Source: Flavobacteriaceae bacterium
Lineage (GTDB): Bacteria > Bacteroidota > Bacteroidia > Flavobacteriales > Flavobacteriaceae
Length of the DNA stretch: 64,000 nucleotides
Direction of reading: 5' to 3'
NCBI GenBank assembly: GCA_016649715.1
Contig: JAENXC010000018.1
Location: forward strand, 1-64,000
Shown: positions 23,456-32,637 of the stretch, one piece after another
Layout: every line of letters starts with the position of its first letter
Numbering within the stretch: the first letter of the stretch is position 1
The notes under the pieces: model-generated
The model's input: the letters and a program-made list of their open reading frames with translations, nothing else
Database searches by the model: none
Told to the model about the DNA's origin: nothing
Position numbers and translations under genes: made by a program

Positions 23456-24493
23456 ATGTCTATGAATTTTAACTACAGTAAGAAAAAGAGTATTGCCGTC
23501 TTGGAATTAAGTTCATCCGGAATTAAAACAATTTCCGCTTGTCCTTTTCATGTAAAAAAACATTACGATTTATCAAAGTTTTCAGATGACCGTAAAGAAA
23601 TTTTTAATCTCTTTGATTTAATTGACGAAAATCTATATATAAATGAAGAGAAGTTTAAAACTGATATCCTACCTAAAATAGTTAAATTTTACCAACTAAT
23701 TATGCGCTCAAGAAGTCCACAGGCTTTTTATGTTGTTGCGACAGGCTATTATCGAAATACAAAAAATGGGGATGAAATTATAGGTCAAGTAAATGATGCT
23801 ATTGCTGATATTTCCAAAAGCAGAAATTTTTCAGTAGAAATACTATCAAAAGAGAAAGAAAGCAAATTAAGTTTTATATCGTGGTATAGTACAAATCAAC
23901 TATTTCCTGAAAAATTAAACTTTACTAAAGATTGGTTCACGAAGAACAGTATAGGGATTAATATTGATATTGGGGGTTCGACCATTGAAATTAGTTTTTT
24001 AAATGATATTAATGATTTCACTAACACTTTAAGCTTTTATACGGAGGTTACAAAAAAATCTCACTTACTTGCCCAAAAAGAAAATGTTTCAATAGAAGAA
24101 GTTGAACGTGTTATCAGTTCCGTGGGAGAATTTGTTTTAAATAGCTTGAGTATTCAATATACAAGAATATATTCAATCAGTTTTTGTGTAGTCACAGGAA
24201 GTAGTATTTCAAGTTTTAATAATGTGCTTTTTGATGAACCAAAAATCATTTTAGAAACAAAAAATTTATTAATGCCACTTGCCTTACTTAAATCGCAATT
24301 GAGTAAATCTAAGACTTTCACTCATCAAGAACGCGTTGAAATATATAAGCAACTAATAAGCGTTTCAATTTTAAAAGGAATTCTCGGTTTTTTAAAAATA
24401 GAAACATTCTATATTAACAACGCTAATTTACGTATAGGATGTTACTATGACATGTTGTTTAAATTGAGAGATAATAGGAACCCATATAATTGA
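23456..24493 (+). CDS. Ppx/GppA-like protein (ASKHA fold)
   Basis: The 345-aa protein follows the exopolyphosphatase/guanosine pentaphosphatase layout: AVLELSSSGIKT (phosphate-1-like strand), FYVVATGYYRNTKN, EILSKEKESKLSF and INIDIGGSTIEIS (phosphate-2 loop DIGGST). Ppx/GppA enzymes hydrolyse polyphosphate or pppGpp. It lacks the C-terminal HD-like domain of long Ppx and is divergent, so substrate is unassigned. It is transcribed divergently from the DUF4407 operon across 294 bp, suggesting a shared function or regulation. Confidence 0.65.
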   Translation: MSMNFNYSKKKSIAVLELSSSGIKTISACPFHVKKHYDLSKFSDDRKEIFNLFDLIDENLYINEEKFKTDILPKIVKFYQLIMRSRSPQAFYVVATGYYRNTKNGDEIIGQVNDAIADISKSRNFSVEILSKEKESKLSFISWYSTNQLFPEKLNFTKDWFTKNSIGINIDIGGSTIEISFLNDINDFTNTLSFYTEVTKKSHLLAQKENVSIEEVERVISSVGEFVLNSLSIQYTRIYSISFCVVTGSSISSFNNVLFDEPKIILETKNLLMPLALLKSQLSKSKTFTHQERVEIYKQLISVSILKGILGFLKIETFYINNANLRIGCYYDMLFKLRDNRNPYN

Positions 24494-24571
24494 CGATTGA
24501 TAATCAAAAAATGTAAGTTATAAATTGAAGCAGTTTATTATATGAATGATATTACGCTGCAATCAACGTAG

Positions 24572-24670
24572 ATTTTTAAAGAAAAGTTATTGGCTCAAAC
24601 AATTCCAAAAGGCAAAATAAAGCAAGTAAAAGCAACATACCCCCTGACCGACATTTCACGTATTAAATGA
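24572..24670 (+). pseudogene. Possible C-terminal coding relic
   Basis: An open frame without a start codon reads LLAQTIPKGKIKQVKATYPL and a few more residues before TGA. The composition looks protein-like and stands out from the AT-rich flanks, but no family is recognised and there is no start. It may be the tail of a deleted gene or a chance frame. Confidence 0.25.
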
Positions 24671-24754
24671 ATTAATTTAGATGGATAAGGACAGCGCCGC
24701 ATTAAGTCCGTGCCAAGTCCAAACATTTGTTTAACCCATTAATATTTAAAAATT

Positions 24755-25396
24755 ATGGCTATTATTAATCAAGGTATTCTCGGTGGTGTATCTGGAAAAA
24801 TCGGGAATGTAATCGGTGGGACCTGGAAGGGCATCGATTACCTAAGAATCAAACCTTCCAGTGTAGCGAACCCCAAAACTGAAGGACAATTAGACCAGCG
24901 ATCTAAGTTTGCCAAAGTGCTTCATTTCCTTCAGCCGATGACAGATTTCCTGCGAGTTGGATTTAAGTTGTATGCAATCAAAATGACCGAATTCAATGCG
25001 GCGATGTCTTACAACCTATTCAACGCTGTGTTAGGAGCCTATCCAAACTACACAATAGATTATCCCAATGCATTGGTGAGCCGCGGAAATCTAAAAGGTG
25101 TAGCAAATGGAACAGCAACCTCCCCAAGCGCTGCCGAGGTAGACATTACCTGGGACGATAACTCCAGCAGTGGAAATGCACTGGCCACAGACAAGTCTTT
25201 AATCTTAATCTTGAACCCAGACAAGAAAGAGAGTATTTACACTACCAGTGGCCCTCCAAGATCAGCAGGAACCGAAACTCTAAACCTGCCTCCCGAGTAT
25301 TCCGGGGATGTAGTTGAGGTTTACCTAGGCTTTGTCTCTGAAGATGGTGCCAAGGTTTCTAACAGCTCCCATTTAGGCTCTGTAACAGTTGCTTAA
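24755..25396 (+). CDS. DUF6266-type conserved protein
   Basis: This 213-aa protein begins MAIINQGILGGVSGKIGNVI followed by GTWKGIDYLRIKP, the hallmark of the DUF6266 family found in Bacteroidota. A second domain rich in Asp, Ser and Thr (from about residue 125) looks like a beta-sandwich. Function is unknown. It stands alone, with a strong terminator downstream. It belongs to neither the Ppx-like gene nor the capsule locus. Confidence 0.75.
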   Translation: MAIINQGILGGVSGKIGNVIGGTWKGIDYLRIKPSSVANPKTEGQLDQRSKFAKVLHFLQPMTDFLRVGFKLYAIKMTEFNAAMSYNLFNAVLGAYPNYTIDYPNALVSRGNLKGVANGTATSPSAAEVDITWDDNSSSGNALATDKSLILILNPDKKESIYTTSGPPRSAGTETLNLPPEYSGDVVEVYLGFVSEDGAKVSNSSHLGSVTVA

Positions 25397-25418
25397 TAGC
25401 GACTGACGTTTTCTTTGA

Positions 25419-25449
25419 AAACCGTCCTTTTTCAAGGGCGGTTTTTTTA
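25419..25449 (+). terminator. Intrinsic terminator after the DUF6266 gene
   Basis: AACCGTCC and GGGCGGTT form a stem around a short T/A-rich loop, followed by TTTTTTT. It lies 20-50 nt after the stop codon. Confidence 0.85.
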
Positions 25450-25733
25450 TATTTACACTTTTTACTACTTCTTTTACTTAGCTTATAATTAATCAAATAA
25501 CGATCTTATTTGTTGCCTATTTGTATCCCAAACCTCTTAACCACATATAAATCAACAATAGTTAGATATTGCATCGGGAAGTAATTCCGAAGCACCTCCA
25601 ATTAGTTGCGCGATTTTATAATTTAGATTAATTACTACTAAGGCGAAATAATGGCTCTCTTTAGCCTGAAAAAACCATATACAAATAATAAAAAAACTAA
25701 TATTTCATCAGGCGAAATGCAGGAGAAATCAAT

Positions 25734-27071
25734 CTAAAAAGTATAGGAGTAAGCTATCCCTCCACCAAGAAGCGTATTTGCAACGTTTGAAAAATCTGTA
25801 CCGCCCATTACTGTAAAGGTTCCGAGATTTTCATTTTTATAGGAAAGGGATCCGTAATTGTACCAGTATTTCCATTCGGGCAATAAAGGTTTTCCATAAG
25901 TCCCCTTGTATTTGGCGAAGGTACTTTTTAGTTTCCACTGAAACTTACTGAATTCGCCGGATATGCCGAGATGATGTACTTTTGCCCTATTACTGATAAA
26001 AGCAGTATTGTCTCCGTTGATTTCCACATTTTTGTCGAAGAGAATAAAAGGAACTCCAATTATATTTTCTTCGTAAGTCCAACCGCTTCGGTAGATTGAA
26101 TTGCTAAAGTAATTGTCTTTCCCACTCCCAACAGAAATACCACTTTGATTCATTGTATCTATATATTCATACAGCACAGAAGAAATAATGTTTTGATTAT
26201 TCGGTTTAAAATATAGACCCCAGAGACCATCTGGAAAATTTGCCCATCGCGTACCCGATCCATCCTCAATATAATGGTCGTGGTAAAAAGAAAAGTTTCC
26301 CATCTTATTTTGAAATTCATAATTCAAAAGAAAACTTCCCAAATGGTTACCAACTCTATTAAGAGTTTCGCCCTCAATACCGTATTCGGCTGCGGTATGG
26401 GCAAAAAAAACGTTTACGAAATCCTTAAAACCATCTTTCAATTGTCCATAAACGGGTGAGGTTCCACCCCATTGCACAAAATGTTCAATTTTGGCCGTTA
26501 GCTTATTGTTCTCGTTGAAAGTGGTTATAAGCGCAAGCCTTTTGTAATGAAGGTGTGTACCGTCCACAAACCGATTGTCGTTAAGTTCGTAATGGCCGAT
26601 GCCCCAATCGACCGCAAAAGTCTTCGAAATTTTAAAAGGATTGTTCGCTTCCAAAATCACTCCGGGAAAAGGCCTGGCGTTACCCGACCATAAAAAGTTC
26701 TGGTTGGTGGCTGAAAGACCGTCCAGCACTTCGTTCCTTTTTTTCGCCCCAAATGTTGCAAGAAGCCATGAATTTTCAAACTGAAGGTACAAATCCCTGC
26801 GCTGTACGGCATCTTCAACCCCGTCTCTACCATAAACCGCCGCAGCTGCATTTATCTTAAATGAGGGAAAAGAGAAGCTCGAAATAAGTTGTGCTGCAGC
26901 AGAAAGATTGGTTAGTTCCCCTACTGAATAGTCTGTGTTTGCGTGAAACCAAAAAGGATTTTCGTCTTCGTTGGAAATCATCACTTTTGTATTTACACTT
27001 CCAGCAATATTAAAATCCTGCGAAGAAACCATCACGGGGAAAAGAAAAATAAAAACTTTTAAAAGTTTCAA
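25734..27071 (-). CDS. wzi: Wzi-family outer-membrane capsule assembly protein
   Basis: The 445-aa protein starts with a signal peptide (MKLLKVFIFLFPVMVSS) and consists of alternating amphipathic strands ending in an aromatic residue (IAYSYTF), as in outer-membrane barrels. Segments such as NEDENPFWFHANTDYSVGEL and the WGIGHYELND pattern fit the capsule assembly Wzi family, which anchors or organises surface polysaccharide. It lies 12 nt after wzc and is the last gene of the capsule operon. Length agrees with Bacteroidota Wzi proteins. Confidence 0.8.
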   Translation of the reverse strand: MKLLKVFIFLFPVMVSSQDFNIAGSVNTKVMISNEDENPFWFHANTDYSVGELTNLSAAAQLISSFSFPSFKINAAAAVYGRDGVEDAVQRRDLYLQFENSWLLATFGAKKRNEVLDGLSATNQNFLWSGNARPFPGVILEANNPFKISKTFAVDWGIGHYELNDNRFVDGTHLHYKRLALITTFNENNKLTAKIEHFVQWGGTSPVYGQLKDGFKDFVNVFFAHTAAEYGIEGETLNRVGNHLGSFLLNYEFQNKMGNFSFYHDHYIEDGSGTRWANFPDGLWGLYFKPNNQNIISSVLYEYIDTMNQSGISVGSGKDNYFSNSIYRSGWTYEENIIGVPFILFDKNVEINGDNTAFISNRAKVHHLGISGEFSKFQWKLKSTFAKYKGTYGKPLLPEWKYWYNYGSLSYKNENLGTFTVMGGTDFSNVANTLLGGGIAYSYTF

Positions 27072-27083
27072 GAGCAGGGGTTT

Positions 27084-29450
27084 TTATTTATTCCACAGAC
27101 GCTGCCACATAGACTTTTCTTCACGAGAATATGTATAGCCATATTTGTTACCGTACCCAAAATTAGTAAGACTAACGTTGTTTAAAACAAAAGCGATATT
27201 TTTAAGTTTTCCGGTCTTTTGATTTTCCAATGGGAAGCTTATTAATCTTTTTTCAGTATAACCAGCTCTTAGGGTGTAAATGGTTAAATCTGCGTATTGA
27301 TTTATAAGCAAGGTATCAGTCACCAACATTGCTGGGGCAGTATCTACAACTACATAATCAAACTCCTCAGACAGTTCCTCAAAAAGTTTCCCAGCTCGAT
27401 CCTGCATCCACAACTCCGCCGGATTGGGTGGAATGGTACCAGACACCATCAACCATAAATTTTTTTGTAATTTAGACTCTTGAATATAACTGTGTATATC
27501 AGTGTCTGGGTATATTAAGTATTCAACAACTCCCTTATTGGAGAACTCTCCATCTATATAACGTTGTATTTGCGGATTTCGAATATCTGCCCCCACTAAT
27601 ATTACCTTGGAGCCACTATTGGCAAACGTAATAGCGAGATTGGCAGAGACAAAAGTTTTTCCTTCCCCTTTTACGGTAGAAGTGACTAATATAACTTTTC
27701 CACGTTTCTTCCTTTCGGTTTTTTTAAGTATCATATACTGAATATTGGCACGAAGTATTCTAAAAGATTCAGCTAAAACGGAGTGGTCGTTTACTTGGAT
27801 CAATCCCGTATCCTTCTTGCCCAATTTTGGGATTTCCCCCACTATGGAAATATTGCCGCCTAGGCGCTCCACATCAACACGATTGCGTATTTTATTATCC
27901 AGTAATTGTTTTATGTATATTACTAAAAAGGGTATCAGCAGCCCTAAGATAAGGGCTGCCAGGAAAATAATCTGTCTTTTTGGAGAAACCGGGGTTAAAC
28001 CACTATACGCGCTGTCCACTACCTTTGCCTTAGGGGTAGTTACCGCCAGTGAAATTGCAGTTTCCTCCCGTTTTTGCAACAAATAGAGATAGAGTGTCTC
28101 TTTAATTTCCTGTTGTCTGCTAATGCTTCTAAACTGTTTTTCCTTTTCGGGAATGGCCGAAATTTTGCTCCCAATTTTTGCACCTTGCTGATTTAATCTG
28201 CCCCGTTGAATCTGCAAACCATTTTTCACATTGGCCAAGCTCTGCTTTATGTTGCCCCGCATTCCGCTTATTTGGGTTTCCAAACCTACAACCATAGGGT
28301 TTTTGGCAGTACTGCTCTGTAAGAGTTTGTTGCGTTCCAAAACCAGTTGGTTATATTGCTGCACTTCTCCCGCAAAGCCTTCCTTTTCAACGCCCAGATT
28401 TGCAGGAAGCAAATCTTCAGGATTGCCGTTGTTAATATATTCCTGCATCGTATTGACCAATGCTATCTGGGTTTCCACTTCCAGCTGGCGTTTATTAAAC
28501 TCACTGGCATTTTCTAGGAATAATTGACCCTCGGCAGCTATATCTGTTAGGTGGTTACTTTCCTTAAATTCCACTTTCCCCGTCTCCACGCTATCCAATT
28601 CCCCCGTAATAATTTCCAACCTACTTTGAATAAAGTTGGCTGTGTTTCGGGAAACCATATTCCTGTCGTTTATAGCGTCTTCATTGTATTGTTTTATGAG
28701 CTCGTTCAATATAGCTTCCGCCTTATCGGGCGCGGCAGACACCAGTTCCAAGGCAATAACGGTACTGTTTTTGCTTACTTGGGTGGCCGTGATACTTTTT
28801 CGTAAAGAAGAAACAACATCCTCTCTGTTTTTAATAGTCACCCGCAATTCATTATCTTCCTTAAAATCATTTAATACCGCTAGATTTGGCGATACTATTA
28901 TGGTACCCCAATCGAAAGCAAGAGGTTCACCAAAATTTTGGGTCTTTTTAGCCTGCCCATCTATCTTTATAGTAAAGGAAGTTGTCGAGGTGGGGGTTAT
29001 ATATAAAAATTCTGGTGGGGTTCCATTTTTCAAGGCGTTTGGAATTACCTTTACATCAAAGGGGCGATTTTCAAAAACTTCTCCATCGCGCAAATTTCCT
29101 TCCTTGTAATAGCTTACCACAAGGTTAAGCTCATCCACCACCTTTGCTGTTAATGTTTTGGAACCGAGAATTTCAAGCTCATTGTCGAGCTCAGAACCGG
29201 AGAAACCCATGCCTATGCCAAGATCTTGGAAGGCGGCCAGTTCCGAAAGCGCATCGCTCTTCTCATCCTTGATCAGGATGGTGGCACTTACTTTGTAGGA
29301 GGGCACGGTATATCGCAAATAAACGTAAGCTCCTAACAACATTACAAAAACCGTAGCCACAAACCACGGCCAATAATGCAAATAGGAATCCAATTGCTCC
29401 CGAAGCGTCAATTCAGGTTCCTCATTCTGATTAGGTGATATATCCTGCAT
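27084..29450 (-). CDS. wzc: Wzc-like polysaccharide co-polymerase / tyrosine autokinase
   Basis: This 788-aa protein has a cytoplasmic N-terminus, a membrane segment near 33-50, a long periplasmic Wzz/GNVR region (about 55-500, coiled coil around 280-460), a second membrane segment near 505-525 and a C-terminal BY-kinase domain. Walker A is VTSTVKGEGKT (near 590-600), Walker A' is VGADIRNPQ, and Walker B is DYVVVDTAPA. The usual DxR in Walker A' is changed to DIRNP, still conservative. The C-terminal tail has clustered tyrosines (YGNKYGYTYS) for autophosphorylation. It regulates polymer length and export together with Wza. Confidence 0.9.
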   Translation of the reverse strand: MQDISPNQNEEPELTLREQLDSYLHYWPWFVATVFVMLLGAYVYLRYTVPSYKVSATILIKDEKSDALSELAAFQDLGIGMGFSGSELDNELEILGSKTLTAKVVDELNLVVSYYKEGNLRDGEVFENRPFDVKVIPNALKNGTPPEFLYITPTSTTSFTIKIDGQAKKTQNFGEPLAFDWGTIIVSPNLAVLNDFKEDNELRVTIKNREDVVSSLRKSITATQVSKNSTVIALELVSAAPDKAEAILNELIKQYNEDAINDRNMVSRNTANFIQSRLEIITGELDSVETGKVEFKESNHLTDIAAEGQLFLENASEFNKRQLEVETQIALVNTMQEYINNGNPEDLLPANLGVEKEGFAGEVQQYNQLVLERNKLLQSSTAKNPMVVGLETQISGMRGNIKQSLANVKNGLQIQRGRLNQQGAKIGSKISAIPEKEKQFRSISRQQEIKETLYLYLLQKREETAISLAVTTPKAKVVDSAYSGLTPVSPKRQIIFLAALILGLLIPFLVIYIKQLLDNKIRNRVDVERLGGNISIVGEIPKLGKKDTGLIQVNDHSVLAESFRILRANIQYMILKKTERKKRGKVILVTSTVKGEGKTFVSANLAITFANSGSKVILVGADIRNPQIQRYIDGEFSNKGVVEYLIYPDTDIHSYIQESKLQKNLWLMVSGTIPPNPAELWMQDRAGKLFEELSEEFDYVVVDTAPAMLVTDTLLINQYADLTIYTLRAGYTEKRLISFPLENQKTGKLKNIAFVLNNVSLTNFGYGNKYGYTYSREEKSMWQRLWNK

Positions 29451-29609
29451 TCTATTTTTCTAATTTATCAATTTAAAATTCTGGATTTCAGTTATCAGTT
29501 GTTCAAAACCCAAACCTGAACTTCCCTGATAAGTGTTGCCCGTTTTTCATCAACAATACCCTCTGTCTCCTTTGTGCCTCCGTGATCAACCTATATCAGG
29601 GACGTACAA

Positions 29610-29659
29610 ATCCCTAATCCCTCATCCCTAATCCCTAATCCCTAATCCCTAATCCCTAC
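29610..29659. repeat. CCCTAAT tandem array
   Basis: About seven copies of a 7-bp unit (TCCCTAA) lie directly downstream of wza. The wza stop codon (TAG) is formed by the last unit. Confidence 0.9.
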
Positions 29660-30438
29660 TTAATGGCAATCACTAATACCGACAACAATAAGGAAGCGAT
29701 ACTTATATAAATAGAAGCATTTCTATTAAAGCTACTACTTTGCACTTGGGCATTATTGGGTTCCACATAAACCACGTCGTTTTGCTGAAGGTAATAAAAA
29801 TCACTGTTTAAAACCGAGGATTCGCGAATGTCCAAATATTTATATTCCTTGCTTGTGCCATTATCGCGGATAATTAGAATATTGTCCCTTCTTCCGTATA
29901 TAGTCATATCACCTGCAAGCCCCAAAGCTTCGGGCAAGGTAAGGCGTTCCCCTTGCACATTGTAAGTTCCTGGACGGGCAACCTCCCCTAAGATGCTAAC
30001 CTTAAAGTTCATAACCCTTATGGTCACTATTGGATCTTTTACATATTCTGAAATGCGCGCCACCAAAAGTTCGCTGAGTTCAGTCCGCGACAGGCCAGAT
30101 ACTTTCACCCTGCCCAAAACAGGAAAATCAATAGTTCCATCTTCTGCGGTAAGATAACCTTGTTGTTGGGTATTGTTATAGTTAACACCAGTAACGTCAG
30201 TAGAAGGATGTGCTTCGCTCACCAAGTTAAAAGGTCGTACCGCATTTAGATCGTAGGCAGAAACAACGATACTCAAAAGATCGTTGGGTTGAATCTTAAA
30301 ACTGTTTTGAACGCTGTCCACCAACGCCTTCCGCTGTTCCATATCCTGAAAATAAACAATCTTCTCCCTAGAAACACAAGACGCTCCCAAGACCATCAAC
30401 AGTGACAAAATCAAACTCTTAACTATGAAACGCTTCAT
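29656..30438 (-). CDS. wza: Wza-like polysaccharide export lipoprotein
   Basis: The 260-aa protein has a lipoprotein signal peptide with lipobox LGASC (Cys21). A Poly_export domain follows (FKIQPNDLLSIVVSAYDL, VLGRVKVSGLSRTELSELL) and an SLBB domain (VSILGEVARPGTYNVQGERLTLPEAL). The C-terminus has a hydrophobic helix (SIYISIASLLLSVLVIAI), the membrane-spanning helix of Wza-type channels. It forms the outer-membrane channel partnered with Wzc. It lies 205 nt before wzc; the gap holds the CCCTAAT array. Confidence 0.9.
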   Translation of the reverse strand: MKRFIVKSLILSLLMVLGASCVSREKIVYFQDMEQRKALVDSVQNSFKIQPNDLLSIVVSAYDLNAVRPFNLVSEAHPSTDVTGVNYNNTQQQGYLTAEDGTIDFPVLGRVKVSGLSRTELSELLVARISEYVKDPIVTIRVMNFKVSILGEVARPGTYNVQGERLTLPEALGLAGDMTIYGRRDNILIIRDNGTSKEYKYLDIRESSVLNSDFYYLQQNDVVYVEPNNAQVQSSSFNRNASIYISIASLLLSVLVIAIK

Positions 30439-30598
30439 TTAATATTTTTTTTGCAAATGTAAACTTTCTTACTTTGTAAAGGGGTGGTTTCTTGTTTCTT
30501 GTCTATGATCAATTAACATTCGTCCGACCCCCAACCCCTAAAAGGGAGAAGAATTATTGTCAATGTTCAAATTCAAATATACAAATTTGTCACATTTA

Positions 30599-30670
30599 GT
30601 AGCCTGTCCTGAGTATTTCGACTGCGCTCAATATGAACTACGTCGAAGGGCAGTTGAAGGGCAGTAGAAG
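30599..30670. repeat. REP-like intergenic element
   Basis: The phrase TTTCGACTGCGCTCAATATG followed by a GTCGAAGGGCAG stretch, with short inverted TTCGAC / GTCGAA arms, is typical of interspersed repeats between flavobacterial genes. It fills part of the 242-bp gap between the wza and pglF-like genes. Confidence 0.4.
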
Positions 30671-30680
30671 TGCCAATTCC

Positions 30681-32633
30681 CTAATCAAGATCCATAAACA
30701 CCGAATTCTGACTAAGAAACTCCGGCACTAGCTGCTTTAGCTTTTTAATAATTTCACACTTTTTACCCACTTGGTTAATCATTATATCAAGTTCGTCCAG
30801 AGCTTGGTTTATTTGAGCGTATTCATATTCTACTACCCCACTCACCATTATCTTTGGATGGTAGGTAGGCAGGGTACATTCGCCGTCCATCAACAATTCC
30901 TCATATAGCTTTTCCCCTTCCCGCAGTCCGGTAATTTCAATGGGAATATCTACATAGGGTCGAAGGCCGCTCAGTTTGATCATCCGTTCGGCCAAGTCCA
31001 ATATCCGCACGGGTTTCCCCATATCAAATACAAATATTTCACCTCCCTTGCCCATAGTTCCTGCCTGCAGTACTAACTGACAAGCTTCCTGTATGGTCAT
31101 AAAATAACGGATTATATCCTTATGCGTAACCGTTACTGGACCACCGCTCTTTATTTGTTGTCTAAAAAATGGGATAACAGAACCATTACTGCCCAATACA
31201 TTTCCAAAACGGGTAGTGATAAACTTAGTAGTAACGCCAGGTTTACGTTGCAAGGCCTGCACATACATTTCAGCGGCTCGTTTTGTAGCTCCCATTACGT
31301 TGCTGGGGTTTATGGCCTTGTCAGTTGAAATCATCACAAAGCGCTTGCATCCATATTTGCAGGCCAATTCAGCCAAAATACGCGTACCCATAGTGTTGTT
31401 TCTAATTCCTTCCCGCGGATGCCTCTCTATCATAGGCACATGCTTATACGCCGCTGCATGATATACCATATCAAATTGATATTTAGCAAAAATCCCTTCC
31501 ATGCGTCCAAGTTTGGTCACATCTGCCAAATAGCAAAAATAGCTTAGGTCCGGATAAGTTTTCTTTAGGGAAACATCAATTTCGTGAAGGGCACTTTCTG
31601 CGTTGTCTAACACGATTAATTTTTTCGGATGCAACACAGCAATCTGTCTTACCAATTCACTTCCTATGCTTCCTGCCCCACCGGTTACCAAGATAACTTT
31701 TCCGTAGAGGTCTTCTTCTATCAGTTTTATATCCGTCTCTATCACATTTCTTTCCAAGAGATCCTCTATTTGCAGTGGTGCAATGCGCAACGGTATATCG
31801 CTCGTCTTTTGCCATTGTTTCGGCAAGGTTAAATTGAATACTTCCAGCCCAAGCCCAAAACAGCTTTCCGCAATCGAGTACTTTTCCGGCACTGTAAACA
31901 GATCGCTCACAATCAACACCCCGTCCAGTTCCATGCGCGTAGCCATTATTAGTAGCGATTCATCTAATGTATTCTTAATGTACATCACCGGCAGGTCAAC
32001 CAACGTAAAGTTGCCCCGCTTTTCCTTGGAGCTCAAAAATGCCACCGGCCGGTAGCTGGAGACCGAATCTTCCATCAACGCTTGCGCAAGGGCAATGGTC
32101 TGGTCGTCTATCCCCAATACAATTACCCGTTTTTTCAGTTTTCCCGATGCCGCCGCCCGAAGAAACCTGTACATCTCTTTTACCGTTATCCTAAAAGCAA
32201 ACAGCAAAGTGAGGGAAAAGAAAGTGTACAGCAACAGCCCTGTGGTCAAAAACAACCGATGTCCCGATATTAAAAAATACATGCTATCCCCCAAAAGGGT
32301 GATAAAAAGCACGCAGCCCGTTGCCACCGCCAGCCTATAGACGTCGGTAAAAGTGCTGTGCCTAATAATTCCGGAATGAGACCGGAACACCATAAAGCAA
32401 AGAAATTGGAGACCCAACAGAACCATCGCCTTCTCTGGAAAACTCAGCACCTTGTAAAACCTTATGGGAGTATCACGCAATAATAAGATGGTGAGTAAAA
32501 ATGAGACGAGACAAAGCAACAAATCTATCATCAACACTATCCAGCGGGGCAAATAGCGTTGTTCAAGCACAAAGGTTCTAAATTTTCCGTAGGCACCTGT
32601 CAAGAGTTTGGAAATTTTGTTGTTTCTATCCAT
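30681..32633 (-). CDS. pglF: PglF/CapD-like membrane UDP-sugar 4,6-dehydratase
   Basis: The 650-aa protein has four N-terminal membrane helices (about 25-160), a degenerate Rossmann domain (160-290) and a C-terminal dehydratase domain with VTGGAGSIGSE (near 318-328), the catalytic stretch STDKAINPSNVMGATKR (near 434-450) and RFGNVLGSNGSV. This is the layout of PglF, WbpM and CapD, which convert UDP-GlcNAc to the 4-keto-6-deoxy sugar. With PglE, PglD and a PglC-type transferase nearby it suggests UDP-N,N'-diacetylbacillosamine synthesis. Four nt separate it from the pglE-like gene. Confidence 0.9.
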   Translation of the reverse strand: MDRNNKISKLLTGAYGKFRTFVLEQRYLPRWIVLMIDLLLCLVSFLLTILLLRDTPIRFYKVLSFPEKAMVLLGLQFLCFMVFRSHSGIIRHSTFTDVYRLAVATGCVLFITLLGDSMYFLISGHRLFLTTGLLLYTFFSLTLLFAFRITVKEMYRFLRAAASGKLKKRVIVLGIDDQTIALAQALMEDSVSSYRPVAFLSSKEKRGNFTLVDLPVMYIKNTLDESLLIMATRMELDGVLIVSDLFTVPEKYSIAESCFGLGLEVFNLTLPKQWQKTSDIPLRIAPLQIEDLLERNVIETDIKLIEEDLYGKVILVTGGAGSIGSELVRQIAVLHPKKLIVLDNAESALHEIDVSLKKTYPDLSYFCYLADVTKLGRMEGIFAKYQFDMVYHAAAYKHVPMIERHPREGIRNNTMGTRILAELACKYGCKRFVMISTDKAINPSNVMGATKRAAEMYVQALQRKPGVTTKFITTRFGNVLGSNGSVIPFFRQQIKSGGPVTVTHKDIIRYFMTIQEACQLVLQAGTMGKGGEIFVFDMGKPVRILDLAERMIKLSGLRPYVDIPIEITGLREGEKLYEELLMDGECTLPTYHPKIMVSGVVEYEYAQINQALDELDIMINQVGKKCEIIKKLKQLVPEFLSQNSVFMDLD

Positions 32634-32637
32634 ATCC

